DNA of 64,000 nt from Liquidambar formosana (GCA_039720395.1 CM077832.1:31927316-31991315), one strand, 5' to 3'. Counted from the stretch's first letter, positions 1-10,583 are shown. The notes: generated by a model not told the origin, from the letters alone. Translations and numbers: made by a program.

Positions 1-654
1 GTTTCCACTATTAAAAATACAAAATTACAATGACAAAAAAAAAAAGAGGGGGCCGGGGGGGGAGGGGGGGGGGGGGAATGATTCGTAATTTTATTTAAAT
101 TTATTTAAGTGCTTTGGCCTCATTGAGAAAAAATGGTTAAATTTGATTAAATTTGGTTAAATTTGGTTTATTTTTTGTTAAATTTATTGATGTGCACAAC
201 TTTTGTAAATTATATACAGTTGGGTTTAATTTGTGAATTGGTTCTTATGTGCAACCATTGAGAAAGGCCTTGTCCCACATCAAGTAGGGGGTGTTAGGGG
301 TGGTATATAAGTAAGATTCTACATCTCTAAAAGTTGCTTAGGTTTTTGGATTATGGCGTGCTTGTTATTCATTTATGTCAATGTGTGGTCATGTGACTTT
401 CCCTCTTTTCCCATCTTGTTGAGATCTTGTCCCACATAAGGTTGATTGAGATGGGGGTGTTAAGAGTAGTATATAAGATTTCGCGTTTTTAAAAGTCGCC
501 TACATCTTTTAAAGTATAGCATGCCTATTGTTTCGTCATTTCACCACTTTTAGTTAGTCATGCCAATGCACGGTTCTACTTTTCTCTTTTCCCTATCAAA
601 CTCTTAAAAACCGAAAATATATATATATTAAAAAAAAAATTAAACGGTGCAACC
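1..654. repeat. Repeat-like region with G-rich tract and duplicated promoter-like unit
   Basis: No coding sequence is recognised. A nearly pure G tract lies at about 46-76. Two diverged direct repeats at about 249-400 and 415-560 share the order CTTGTCCCACAT, a G-rich stretch, GGTGTTA, then TATATAAG. This looks like a duplicated promoter-type module of a retroelement LTR or non-autonomous element, but no element boundaries can be set. Confidence 0.4.
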
Positions 655-683
655 ACTGAGAAAAATTTCTGGATCCGCCCCTG
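655..683 (-). mobile_element. Possible hAT-type terminal inverted repeat
   Basis: Read on the minus strand, this stretch begins CAGGGGCGGATCCAG, a typical start of plant hAT termini. The phrase GTGCAACCA-TGAGAAA just inside it also occurs at about 249-265. The other end is not visible and may lie left of the window. Tentative. Confidence 0.25.
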
Positions 684-1925
684 GGGGAGGGGAGGGGGGG
701 GATGAGAAAAATGCCTCATACAACTATGACCTCTCAAACCAAATCCGGAATTAACTCGAACAAGTTTCACTACAAGTCCAACCCAAAAAAGGAAACCGTC
801 TCAAATAATCTAACAACCCGTTTAATTGCCAAGAAAACTTAGGAAAGAAGAAATGAAATTTTGAAATCCCATAACAGGTTGGTGTCAGAAATGCATTTTA
901 CAATTTTCCAAGATTCTTTTTATACCACTTATCAACAATCAAAGAGAGGTTAACAGAACTGAGTCCACCCATTAAAAAAGGGTAACTCTTACCATATCTA
1001 ACAGACCAGGCTACAGGGAACACACCATACAGAAGAGCCTCGAGAAACAAAAATACCCAGCTTCCCAAAATGCTATATCACGTCATTTCGGTTGCGATTG
1101 GGAGAATATAGAGATGAAAGGCAATGTCAAAACCAGGGCTATTGCCCGGCCGATATTGCGTAGAGACTAAAAACCCTAGTTTAAGAAAAATGGGATCATT
1201 TGTAAACCACGCAAGGAAGCTAAAATCATAGGCTATACCCATGGTTATCATACAAAACACAAACTGAGTACATGCCAGATACAAAAATCATATCAACCAC
1301 AAAATCCTGGTTCAATTGCTTCCATAATTCAAATCCAAACCCTAGAAAGACGTTACCACAAAACAGAAAATACCCGTATAGATTGTGAATGCTTCGCTAC
1401 CGAATCGAAGCCAAGATTGGCAAGCCACCTGAATTTACGATGAAATTCGTCAAATGGAGAGAGAGAGAGAGAGAAAGACGTCGGCGGGAAGGATTGAAGA
1501 ATTTTGTGAGGGTTTCAAAATTTTATTTGGTGGCGCCGTATTTTAAAACGCCAAAGGCTATATGGTTGTAATCTTGTACGGGTAGGGCTTCTGAGTGGAA
1601 ACCCACGTGGCCACGCCCCGGTGCTTATGTGCTCTCCCATCTGAGAAGAACTTCCATGGAATTGTTGCATGGCCACTTGGTTCATCCAATCAATTACAGT
1701 CAAGTAAAATCGGATTATGAGACTAAAAAATACATTAACAATCCTACATTACTTGGCTGTGATTGGTTGGTTGCACCACATGGTCCATGCCACGATTCCA
1801 TGGTAGTTCTTACGACATTATAAAGAAGTAGTTGCCACATGTACTAATAAATCAATCTGGTAGGAAGAGTCGGTATCTCTAGCATTGCTCACACGGTCAC
1901 ACATTATGTCATTATTTTTTCAAGG
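684..1925. other. No recognised gene; possible minus-strand 5' UTR
   Basis: No convincing open reading frame. On the minus strand, a CT-rich run (about 1455-1475) is followed by leader-like sequence and short upstream ATGs. This is reminiscent of a plant 5' UTR or first intron of a gene that would continue left of the window, but no conserved protein is encoded here. On the plus strand, 1570-1920 shows nothing recognisable. Confidence 0.2.
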
Positions 1926-1934
1926 GTTTTCTTA
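1926..1934. repeat. 9-bp target site duplication, left copy
   Basis: GTTTTCTTA here is repeated exactly at 2888-2896 on the other side of the inverted-repeat element. A 9-bp duplication is typical of Mutator-like insertions. Confidence 0.75.
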
Positions 1935-2887
1935 GGGTTAGGCTATTGCCACCACTCAAAATACTCTAAGCCCCATTATTTAAAATAATTTGTTAAATTC
2001 TTTATATTTAAATGTAAATTTATTAATAAGAACATGTTTACTTAAAGACTTAAAATTTCCTATCCCCACCCCACTCTACCCCCAACTCCAAAAACATTAC
2101 ACCATCTATAGACTTCATGCTTTCACGAAACCTAACAACGTTGACACTAAATCCATATTTACATTAAAAAAAAAAAAGTATTTCTTATATTATATTGAAT
2201 AATGGACAAGAAAAGTATTGATAAAGATGATATTAGCAACCAAAAGGTAAGTATTTATACACTTTTTATCGAGTTTAACTTAAATTTTTCGTATACTGAA
2301 TTTTGTCTTGTTCGGTTTCTCGACTCTCAATATGTTTACAATGTTCATTTCTGTAACACCGAACTCTTTTAATGCGTTCTGACTTCTAAGTCCGAACAAA
2401 GTTATTTGATTTTGCTTCCTAACTCCGAACAAATGCATATTGTTTACTTGTAAGAGTCTGAACAAGCATGTGTTGTTCCGTTTTAAAACACCGAACAACT
2501 TAACTATACAATAATTGAGAATTGTTCGTTTATGTAACTGTGAATGGATTTTAAGTATTCGTGTTTATAAATCGAAACAAATAAGAAATGTTCGGTTTTA
2601 AAGATCCTAATGTTTTTATATTGTTCTTTTCTATAAAACTGAACATATACACTTTATTTTTACTAATAGGTTCGAACATATATACTTTGTTCTTACTAAT
2701 AGGTCCAAACAAAGAAGAGATGTTTGGTTTTGAGTAACCGAACAATTTGGGGGTGAGATGAAAAAATGTTCAGAGAATTTTTTATTAATGGTATTTTAGG
2801 AAGATAGGAAGTGCTTTTAGTAAAATTTGAGGGGATTTAATTAGTGGGGAGTTTAGAGTATTTTGAGTGGTGGCAATAGCCTGCCCC
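1935..2887. mobile_element. Non-autonomous Mutator-like element (953 bp)
   Basis: The ends form a terminal inverted repeat of about 35 bp. The left end reads GGGTTAGGCTATTGCC and continues CACCACTCAAAATACTCTAA; the right end is its reverse complement with few changes. The element is flanked by a perfect 9-bp duplication (GTTTTCTTA), which points to the Mutator superfamily. It encodes no transposase. Its right half is filled by a 33-bp-period tandem array. The right target duplication overlaps the end of a second inverted-repeat element. Confidence 0.8.
2295..2745. repeat. 33-bp-period minisatellite-like array
   Basis: A GAACAA-like anchor (mostly preceded by CC or TC) recurs at 2361, 2394, 2427, 2460 and 2493, and again at 2641, 2674, 2707 and 2740. 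That is exactly 33 bp apart within each block; the middle block (2500-2640) is less regular. Because 33 is a multiple of three, the minus strand stays open in two segments (2280-2498 and 2551-2745). These read as 11-residue repeats of the form LFG, four variable residues, N, three variable residues. Whether it is translated is unknown. Confidence 0.75.
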
Positions 2888-3100
2888 GTTTTCTTAACAT
2901 ATGTCATAAGGGCAAATGTTAAGCTGTAATTAATTACTCAATCATTGTATTGAAAATGATGAAAATGCATTGTAAATAGTGAAAGTTGCTTGAAAAAAAA
3001 TGTGAAAATGCTTAGAAAACTATGAAAATACATTTTTTCTATGCAATGATTAGGTTATTAATTGTATCTTAACATGTGCCCTTAGGGACGTTAAGAAAAC
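2888..3100. mobile_element. MITE with about 50-bp inverted ends
   Basis: The left end GTTTTCTTAAC, then TAAGGGCA-ATGTTAAG, is matched by the reverse complement at 3042-3100. The inner arms around CAATCATTG also pair. There is no coding capacity. The terminal GTTTTCTTA also served as the target of the neighbouring Mutator-like element. The superfamily is not assigned because no clean duplication of its own is seen. Confidence 0.6.
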
Positions 3101-3159
3101 ACTTTTTATCAAATTGGGTTTGTAGCATCTTTATTCTACTAGACATGGCACACATGAAT

Positions 3160-3370
3160 AATATTTAAATAATAAAAGATCTCTGAAAATTCATAAATTC
3201 TCAAAGATATATATAATATGAAAATCTAATTATTTGTTATTTTTTGTTGAAAACATAAATCTCGTTTGAGAGACATGTACATGTATAATGTTCTTAATAT
3301 GCCTCACATTTAGCTCATTAGAATGGATGCTCAACGCAATATGTTAAACTTCCTTCTATGACTAGGAGTT
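3160..3370. repeat. Left half of a duplicated AT-rich segment
   Basis: This stretch is similar to 10500-10675 (shared ATCTAATTATTTGTTATTTT, then a CTAGGAGTT end). The continuation of this copy resumes at about 10310 after the copia insertion, and the continuation of the second copy resumes at about 11200 after a hAT-like insertion. It is therefore an old local duplication of roughly 0.4 kb, each copy interrupted by a different element. Confidence 0.55.
3366..3370. repeat. Target site duplication GAGTT, left
   Basis: GAGTT precedes the LTR terminus TGTTGG at 3371 and recurs at 10310-10314, immediately after the right edge of the composite copia element. Continuity of the flank with the uninterrupted copy at about 10667-10690 supports it. 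Confidence 0.65.
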
Positions 3371-4654
3371 TGTTGGCCCAAATAATCAACCCTAGAAGTA
3401 GGTGAATTGGGTTGATGCAAAATAAATGGAACTTTAAAAACTTTTGCAAATATAGTAAATTAAACAAGGATGCAAATAACACAATTAATGAAAGCAAATA
3501 AATGAGAGAGAGTTAGAGAAATCAAACACAAAATATAATGAGGTTCGGCTCTCCCACCTACGTCCTCGCCTCAAGAACTCCGCTTGAGGATTCCAAATCT
3601 ACTAACCAATCTCCTTCACAGGTGGAGATCAAACCTTTCACCAATCTACTTGTGGGTGTAGATCAAACCTTTACAATAAATAAATTCCTTTTACTCAATA
3701 AGGGTTATGCCCAACCCTCAATCACTCACAAAGATAGATATGAATTTAGTACAACAACAAATCCTTTTTTATTGGGTGAATGAAGAATTAAGCTCAATCT
3801 AATATGATATTGACAATGAAAGCTCAAGTATATGAATCTAGGGCTTAATAATGGGTAGGAAGAGTATAATCTTTTTCCCTTTTTTAATCAACCATTCCAA
3901 AGTGTTTGAGACATCATTTATATAGCCTTGGATGGTCTATAACCGTTTGGTAACAGCCTTTTCAAAAATAGAGCCGTTTGAGCATTTTTTTGGGGGCTTA
4001 AAAAACTAGCCGTTATTCTGTCAGAACGAGGATTTCAGACGTCTTAAATCCATTTCAGACGTCTTAAATCTATTTTAGATGTCTTAAATAATTTCAGACA
4101 TCTTATTTAGGCATCTTAAATATCCAAAGAGCAAGTATAAGGGTCTGTGAAAAAGACTCAATTTCAAACGTCTTAAATCATTTCAGGCGTCTTAAACTTT
4201 TCAGACATCTTAAACTTTTCAGACGTCTTATTCAGGCATCTTAAATCTAGACAGCAAGATATAGGTTATTTTCTAATTCTAAGTCTATAAATGATTTTCC
4301 AAGTAAAATTTAGGACCTCTTAGGGTCATGATCTATGGTATATCGATTTTATAGTCATTGAGCTTTCATCATTCAACCATTTACATAAAATCCTAACTCT
4401 CACCTAAACACCCAATTCTTCAATATCTTCAAATTCTTCACTTCATGGGGTTCTTGAGAGTTTAATCTTCTCTTCCTTGAAACTCTTTGCTTCTCTTGTT
4501 CTGTTTGGCTTTTTTCTTATGATAACACATTTGAGCATAGAAAAAACCTAACTTATAATAATCAACTCAAATGATAAACATTAGTCCATAATCATTAATG
4601 CTTTGTTATCATCAAAATCATAATATATCATGGAATGAAATCTTCAATCTAACA
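3371..4654 (-). repeat. LTR of gag-only copia element (minus, 1284 bp)
   Basis: On the minus strand this runs from TGTTAG (4654) to CCAACA (3371), i.e. TG...CA, with a purine-rich tract just outside the start. The same sequence in plus orientation, with a deletion of about 350 bp, forms the LTR at 8972-9901. A TATA-like TATATAAA on the minus strand lies at about 3915-3925. Confidence 0.8.
4033..4245 (-). promoter_or_regulatory. Cluster of about 10 TTCAGACGTCTTA-like motifs in U3
   Basis: About ten copies of a near-palindrome centred on AGACGTCT (variants AGACATCT, AGATGTCT, AGGCGTCT, AGGCATCT) lie about 110-330 bp upstream of the LTR TATA box. The inverted LTR at 9178-9245 keeps four copies. 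A role as transcription-factor sites is inferred, not shown. Confidence 0.5.
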
Positions 4655-4670
4655 ATCTCCCCTTTTTTTA
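4655..4670 (-). other. Polypurine tract of gag-only copia element
   Basis: On the minus strand, a run of A followed by GGGGAGAT ends immediately before the LTR start, the expected place for plus-strand priming. Further GGGGGAG-like tracts on the minus strand at about 4750, 4910 and 4965 resemble it. Confidence 0.65.
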
Positions 4671-5140
4671 TGATGAGAAACTATTGATGTTGATCATAAA
4701 ACAATAAGTTTTGAAATTGTTGGAGGGTAATAAATAAACACAATGTTCATGCTCCCCCTAACAATATGCATAATGATACCAATAATAAAGTATGCAATAA
4801 TACCAATGGCTATCATCAATATGCATCTATACCATTTAATGTGTGCATGATACCAAAAATATCAAAAGTAATATCATCATGCATTTTTACATTAAGCTCA
4901 TATTCTCCCCCTAAATCATATACTCATCATGTACAAAGAGAATATAACATCAATTACTAATTTTCTCCCCCTTTGACATCATAAAAAAGAATGATGTTCA
5001 TATATAGTCATGGTACCAAGAGAAAATGTATATTTAAACTCACAAGTTTTCATGCCACACATGAGATTCAAAATATCAATAAGTCTAGCAATGAATAGCA
5101 TCAAAATCATTATGTAGATCATGCTTTCAAGTCTATAATG
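4671..5140 (-). other. 3' noncoding part of gag-only copia element
   Basis: AT-rich sequence without ORFs, containing several CTCCCCCT tracts (purine tracts on the element strand). It corresponds to the region between the last gene and the 3' LTR, and continues at 7740-8250 after the solo LTR insertion. Confidence 0.5.
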
Positions 5141-5145
5141 TGTAT
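5141..5145. repeat. Target site duplication TGTAT, left
   Basis: TGTAT here and at 7735-7739 flank the solo LTR exactly. Confidence 0.8.
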
Positions 5146-7734
5146 TGTAATACCCGTAATTTTTAAATAGGGTATTAAGGGTTTAATCTATGATTAACGT
5201 GGCTAATCCCTTGATTTTTCGAATGATCACATGTATGGGTGATGCATGTTTATGATATTATGATGTTGGATGTGTTTTGATGCTTGTTTTGGTGCATTAA
5301 GTATCTTTTGGGTGCATTTAGCCTTATTTGCAACTTAAGGGTTTAAGTTACTGAAATTTGGCTAAGTGTGGGGAAAAAGTGAATTTTCGTAAATCTTCGT
5401 TTTAAAAGATAATTTTTGGCGGTAATGGGAGTTTATAATATCATAAGACATTAGTGATTTTATGGGAATTTATTAGCATGTTTGGATTGGGTTCCACGCA
5501 TGTTTGTTTTAGGAAAATCTGTTGAGAGACGGATTTTGTACTAAAACTTGGAAATGAGATTTTGATATATTGGGAATTTAATTTTTCTGATATTTTATTT
5601 GGATTCAAATGGGGGGTTATTTGTTTATTTTCATTAAATAAGGCAATGGTATGTACTGTGTGGGTTTATACACATTTGCCTGAGTTACTGGGCATTTTCA
5701 GCAAGGGACGATCGATCATGCCTTGGGGATGATCGATCATAAGGTGCCCCAGAATTGTGATTTTGATTCTGTTTTCCACGATCGATCGTGCCCTCAGACC
5801 ACGATCGATCGTGCATCACGGATTTTGCAAATTTTTTTGCGTCAAATGACGCAAATGCCCCTCACCCCTTATAAAAACCCATCCCCCACGATTTTAGACC
5901 AGATCTAGTCTTTTTGAGGAGGGAGAAAGAGAGAGAGAGAAGGAGAGAAGGAGAAGAGGGGGCGGAGGCTCCACGGCAGGTTCGCCGGAGCACGGCGACC
6001 TCGATCCGACGCTGGCAAGCTCGGATCTAGCGTATTTTGGCCCGATCTACGTGCGTATGGTTGTGGATTTGGGTTTTTCTCTCTCTTTGATGCTTGGGAA
6101 TACATTATTATGGTTGGATTCATCTTCTCCAACCTCTTGGTAGAGCGTGGAGCTTGTTAATGGTGATTTGAGTTTGGATTTCATGGGTTTTGACATGGGT
6201 GTTCATCCCCATCAACTCCTTTTGCATTTTAGAGATATTTTCTTATATTTTAGAGTTAAAGTTTATAATTTCTTTTGGTTTATCATCTTATTCTTACATT
6301 TATGGGTTTATTCATGCACATTGGGGGGTTTTGGTGGTGATTTGGAGTTGGGACCTCCATTATTTTCATTAACCAAGTCATTTGGGAGCTAGGGCTTGGA
6401 TTCGGAGCGCGCATTTGCATCCTAGGGCTTAGACTTCATACTCACAACCTCAAAGGTTACATTTTTCCATGCATTTGGTTGAAGTAGGTGCAATTTACAT
6501 AGGTTTAAACTATTGACATGATAATATGGTATATATTATCATAGTACTTGGTATTCTTGGGCCTAGAATATGTATATATACATGATTTATGGAATAAATC
6601 TTGAAAGGAACTTTGGGTATTTGATAACGTAAATTGGAAATTACGTTTATCAATGAGTTGGTTTGTTTTATATATTCTATGGAATATAATTGTATAGATT
6701 TTATGGGTATTTATGTTGTTAACATAAATTGGTATAATTATGTGATTATTTCCACTATGGTTTATGTGGTATATTTTGGAAGTGATTTTGGATAAAAATC
6801 ATTTTATGGTTTATCGCACTGCATGTTGGGCATAATCATGCATTAAATGGACTTAATGAATACTGGGTAAAAGTATTGCATAAAATGGGTCATTGGAATT
6901 GGACTATTTGCAGTCAATGGGACTTTGCGGTGTTTTCCATTCCTTTGGTCCTGAGGTACTTTTCGGTTCCAGGTAGGAACCCTTCTGTTCTCGAATCAGA
7001 GGCTACTTTCCGGTTCCAGATAGGAACCCTTATGTTGTCCTCTTAGAGGTTGAGTTTAAAATCCTCCGTTTCCGCGCGAAGACTCCTGCGGGAGTGGTCG
7101 ATAATTAATGAATTAATGTAAATTGGACATGAGTCACATGCATTGGGCATTATGCATTATTTGTTTTAAGTTATGGGTTATAACTTATTTTGGAATTTAT
7201 AATATACTTGGTGAGTATATTTTGATTTAAATGATATAATTGGTTTTATTTATATCATTGCTTTAGTTTACTATGTCAAATTGTATCTACTGAGTCGTCA
7301 GACTCACGTCTATTATTTTAAATGTTTTTCAGTATTACAGGACCTGAAGTTATGCGGAGGCACGCTTTCTTGGGATTTATTAATGTATTTTCATAGGATT
7401 AATGAATGTATTTCATTAAATTTTATTCGAGCTATTGGGTTAATGTAAATGTAAATTCAATCCGGGTTGTAATTTTAATTACTTATGGTTGTGTGTATGT
7501 GGAATACGACGCATGGGATGATACCATTTCCATGGATGACAGGAAATTGTTATGTATGGATTTTCATAACAGGTTTTCACGATGGTATGTCCTATCTACA
7601 GATGGGTCATGCCGAAAATTTTTAAAATGATTGAGAATTTTAACACGTGTCATCCACGTTTTATCAAAGGATTTATTAAAGAAAAAGCTTGTTTTATTAT
7701 TTTGATCACGGCTTAATTAATTTGGGTCGTGACA
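5146..7734 (+). mobile_element. Gypsy-like solo LTR (2589 bp)
   Basis: Starts TGTAATACCCG and ends GGGTCGTGACA (TG...CA), with a perfect 5-bp duplication TGTAT on both sides and no internal retrotransposon genes. This is the product expected from LTR-LTR recombination. Length and termini resemble long LTRs of plant Ty3/gypsy (Tekay/Del-like) elements; the lineage is an inference because no internal domain is present. It sits inside the 3' noncoding part of the gag-only copia element, so it is younger. A decayed relative flanks the young copia element at about 39.2-39.6 and 49.3-50.6 kb. Confidence 0.85.
5708..5813. promoter_or_regulatory. Four palindromic GATCGATC motifs upstream of LTR TATA box
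   Basis: Four copies centred on GATCGATC occur at 5708, 5729, 5777 and 5800. The last two are the perfect 14-bp palindrome CACGATCGATCGTG. TATAAAAA follows at 5870, and a GA-rich leader at 5926-5950. This is the U3 promoter region of the solo LTR; function is inferred. Confidence 0.5.
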
Positions 7735-7739
7735 TGTAT
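7735..7739. repeat. Target site duplication TGTAT, right
   Basis: Matches 5141-5145 exactly. Confidence 0.8.
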
Positions 7740-8251
7740 ATAAGCCAAGATTTTGAAAAGAATAGATATCAATTGAAAAATGAACCTTGGGTTAGCATGA
7801 ATTTTTCAGATTTTAAGTATTGAACCACATAAGACTTATAGACAGAGATATGCAATATTAGTCATTTCATGCATCAATCTCATCAAAAAAAGTATATATC
7901 AAGATCAATGGATATATATACAAAACATTATCATCATGCATTGATTTGATTTTAATAATTATAGCATTCTTGCCAGGCTCATGCTTCCACTCTTCAAAGA
8001 ATAAAACTTTTTATAAATAAAGAGGGAGTTCTTACCAATATCACCTTATGAAAAGGTTTCTAACTTTTGAGACTCAAGCATAGTTCATTGGGAGTTCATA
8101 AGTATGAATTGAATTTACCTCCCATCATTTTTCAATGAGCTCATGCTTGAGGTTGCATACCTACAAAATAAAATTATGCAACTTTCTTTGGTACCCAAAC
8201 CATTTTGGGTCCATGAGGGTTAGTACTTAGAATTATAACTCCTTTAAGCTT

Positions 8252-8974
8252 CTAAATACGTTTTGTTTTGACAAAAGAGTTTAGGTAAGATTTTTCCAAA
8301 TTGGTTTTCCCAAAAACACACCTTTGACTCCCCAAAGTTTTATCAAAATTTTCTTTACCATTTGAAAACTTGGTCAAGGTAGGGGTCAAGTTATCAATCT
8401 TTTCTTTTAAAGAAATAGTTTCTTTTTGAAAGTATAATAAAGATTGATTTTTCAAAATATCTTGCTCATTTTTTCTCTTAAAATCGTCATTAAGATTATT
8501 CAAATTTTCAATAAAATTTGAGAGAAAAGAAATTTTCTTTTTCAAAACAATATTTTTATGAACAAGTTTCTCGTATTCTTCAAGTAACTCATCAAAAGAA
8601 ATTTGAAACTCTTCATAATAAGATGATTCATCAAGATTAGAGTTTACCTCCTCTTCTTGTGCCATGAAGCAAAAATGAGCTATATCTTTATCGCTTGATG
8701 CTTTACTTGAGTAATTATCTTCTTCAGCAACTTCATGAGCTTTCATAGTGAGCTCATATGTTGTAAGGTTGCCATTTAGATCACTTAAGCTGATATTGTT
8801 GAAATCCCTTCCTTGAAGAATGGAGGTAGTCAAAAAATCCCAAGTTTTAGGAAGACACCTAAGTATCTTTCTCACCAATTCTGAGTTAGTATAGGTTTTG
8901 CCAAGAGAACTTAATGAATTAACAATAATATTGAAGCGAGTAAACATATTGGAAATAGTCTCATACTCCTTCAA
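8252..8974 (-). pseudogene. Copia Gag, middle and C-terminal part (240 aa)
   Basis: The reading frame matches the Gag of the intact copia element in this window. It contains the motifs MFTRFN, SLGKTYTNSELVRKILR, LPKTW and LSDLNGNL (UBN2/retrotransposon gag type), followed by an acidic stretch and a coiled-coil-like segment with ISLKEKIDNL. The N-terminal part is missing here; it lies in inverted orientation at 9959-10309. The CCHC zinc knuckles found in the intact relative are absent. Beyond the stop, degraded sequence on the same strand still resembles the last Gag residues (a GPKMVWVPK-like stretch, about 8180-8215), so the C-terminus has suffered a deletion or frameshift. No pol follows. 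Gag would form the capsid-like particle; this copy cannot. Confidence 0.75.
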
Positions 8975-9901
8975 GGTTTCATTCCATAAATATATTATGA
9001 TTTTGATAATAACAAAGCATTGATGATTATGGACTAATGTTTATCATTCGAGTTGATCATTATAAGTTAGGTTTTTTCTATGCTCAAATGTGTTATCATA
9101 AGAAGAAAGCCAAAAAGAACAAGAGAAACAAAGAGCTTCAGGGAAGAGAAGATTAAACTCTCAAGAACCCCATGAATAAGACGCCTGAATAAGACGTCTG
9201 AAATTATTTAAGACATCTGAAATGGATTTAAGACATCTGAAATCGTCATTTTGACAAAATAACCGCTAGTTTTTTAAGCCCCAAAAAGTGCTCCAACGGC
9301 TCTATTTTTGAAAGGGCTGCTACCAAACGGTCATAAACCATCAAAGGCTATATAAATGGTGTCTCAAACACTTTGGAATGATGGATTAAAAAAGAGAAAA
9401 ATATTATACTCTTCCTACCCATTATCAAGCCCTAGATTCACATACTTGAGCTTTTATTGTCCATATCATATTAGATTAAGCTTAATTCTTTATTCACCCT
9501 GTCAAGAGGGATTTGTTGTTGTACTAAATTCATATTTATCTTTGTGAGAGATTGAGGGTTGGACATAACCCTTGTTGAGTAAAGGGAATTTGTTTATTGT
9601 AAAGGTTTGATCTACACCCGCAAGTAAATTGGTGAAAGGTTTGATCTCCACCTGTGAAGGAGATTGGTTAGTGGATTTAGAATCTTCAAGTGAAGTTCTT
9701 GTGGCAAGGACGTAGGCGGGAGAGTCTAATCTCGTTATATTTTGTGTTTGATTTCTCTAACTCTCTTATTTATTTGCTTTCATTAATTGTGCTATTTGCA
9801 TCATTGTTTAATTTACTATATTTGCAAAAGTTTTTAAAGTTCCATTTATTTTGCATCAACCCAATTCACTCCCCTTCTAGGTTTGATTATTTGGGCCAAC
9901 A
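8972..9901 (+). repeat. Inverted LTR copy of gag-only copia element (930 bp)
   Basis: Plus-strand sequence matching the reverse complement of 3371-4654. It lacks roughly the first 10 bases and about 350 bp of U3 after CCCCATGA, and ends GGGCCAACA. It carries four AGACGTCT-like motifs (9178-9245) and a TATA box TATATAA at 9349. It joins directly to minus-strand gag on its left, so the outer LTR end is fused to an internal gag position. Confidence 0.75.
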
Positions 9902-9903
9902 AT

Positions 9904-9915
9904 TGGTATCAAAGC
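9904..9915 (+). other. Primer binding site (initiator tRNA-Met type)
   Basis: TGGTATCAAAGC lies two bases after the LTR end. It matches, with one change, the usual plant copia PBS TGGTATCAGAGC complementary to the 3' end of initiator tRNA-Met. The intact element has the exact sequence at 40888. Confidence 0.75.
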
Positions 9916-9958
9916 AAGGCTCTAATTTTGATTTGAAATCTTCACTAGAGTTAAGATC

Positions 9959-10309
9959 ATGTCAAAATATTTTGAAACTCTTATTGCCGAACGTCAATCG
10001 ACCTTAAGGCCACCTTTATTTAATGGCTTTCTATATAATTGTTGGAAAATAAAAATGAGAATTTTTATTCAAGCCTCCAACTATGAAGTATGAAAGGTTA
10101 TTGAAAATGGACCCCATATACCCACTAAGACCCAAGAAGAATGGGATGATAATGACAAGAGATTCATGGAAATCAATGTTAAAGTTATGAATCTTTTATA
10201 TTGTGCACTTGTTCCAAATGAATTTAGTAAAATCTTTAGGTGGCCAAAGAGATATGGGATGCACTAGAAGTTTCCTATGAAGGAACACCTCAAGTTAAAG
10301 AGGCTAACA
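9959..10309 (+). pseudogene. Copia Gag, N-terminal part
   Basis: Starts with ATG after the PBS and resembles the start of the intact Gag (RPPLFNG, then KMRIFIQ). An in-frame TGA lies at 10091-10093, where the relative has a Trp codon, and later frames are broken. The similarity stops after the segment matching YEGTSQVKEA of the intact Gag, very close to where the minus-strand gag fragment (8252-8974) begins. Confidence 0.7.
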
Positions 10310-10314
10310 GAGTT
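10310..10314. repeat. Target site duplication GAGTT, right
   Basis: Matches 3366-3370. The following ATAGTAGGAATA resembles the uninterrupted flank ATAGTAAGAATA at about 10678. Confidence 0.6.
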
Positions 10315-10536
10315 ATAGTAGGAATAGAAAATTGGATATGAAACATGCATAATAGTAGAGATTACGTAAAATTCAAAATAAGTATTTAAAATAAGGGGGG
10401 AAAATAAATATATAAAATTTAAATTAAGGGTGTAATGGTCAATCAATTTTTTTTTTCAAGATATAAACATTTATAGGTAATAAATAATAGTAAATAGCAA
10501 TAGTAGTAATAAATAATAAAAGATATATAAAAATTC

Positions 10537-10583
<47 letters not shown>

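Larger units (their letters stand above)
3371..10309 (-). mobile_element. Rearranged gag-only Ty1/copia element
   Basis: In plus-strand order the element reads: 3' LTR in minus orientation (3371-4654), PPT, 3' noncoding part, an inserted gypsy-like solo LTR (5146-7734), more noncoding sequence, the middle and end of gag in minus orientation (8252-8974), then an LTR, PBS and gag start in plus orientation (8972-10309). The outer edges carry GAGTT. The two gag pieces abut at nearly the same gag position, so the LTR-PBS-gag-start segment appears inverted within one element. No protease, integrase, RT or RNase H is present. Gag is followed directly by 3' noncoding sequence, as in TR-GAG type non-autonomous elements. 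Gag and LTR plan resemble the intact element at 39604-49259 but are a different family. Confidence 0.7.

Noticed and set aside
46..76. Long G-rich tract, possible G-quadruplex
   Set aside because: Too simple and close to the window edge; could be an assembly or sequencing artefact.
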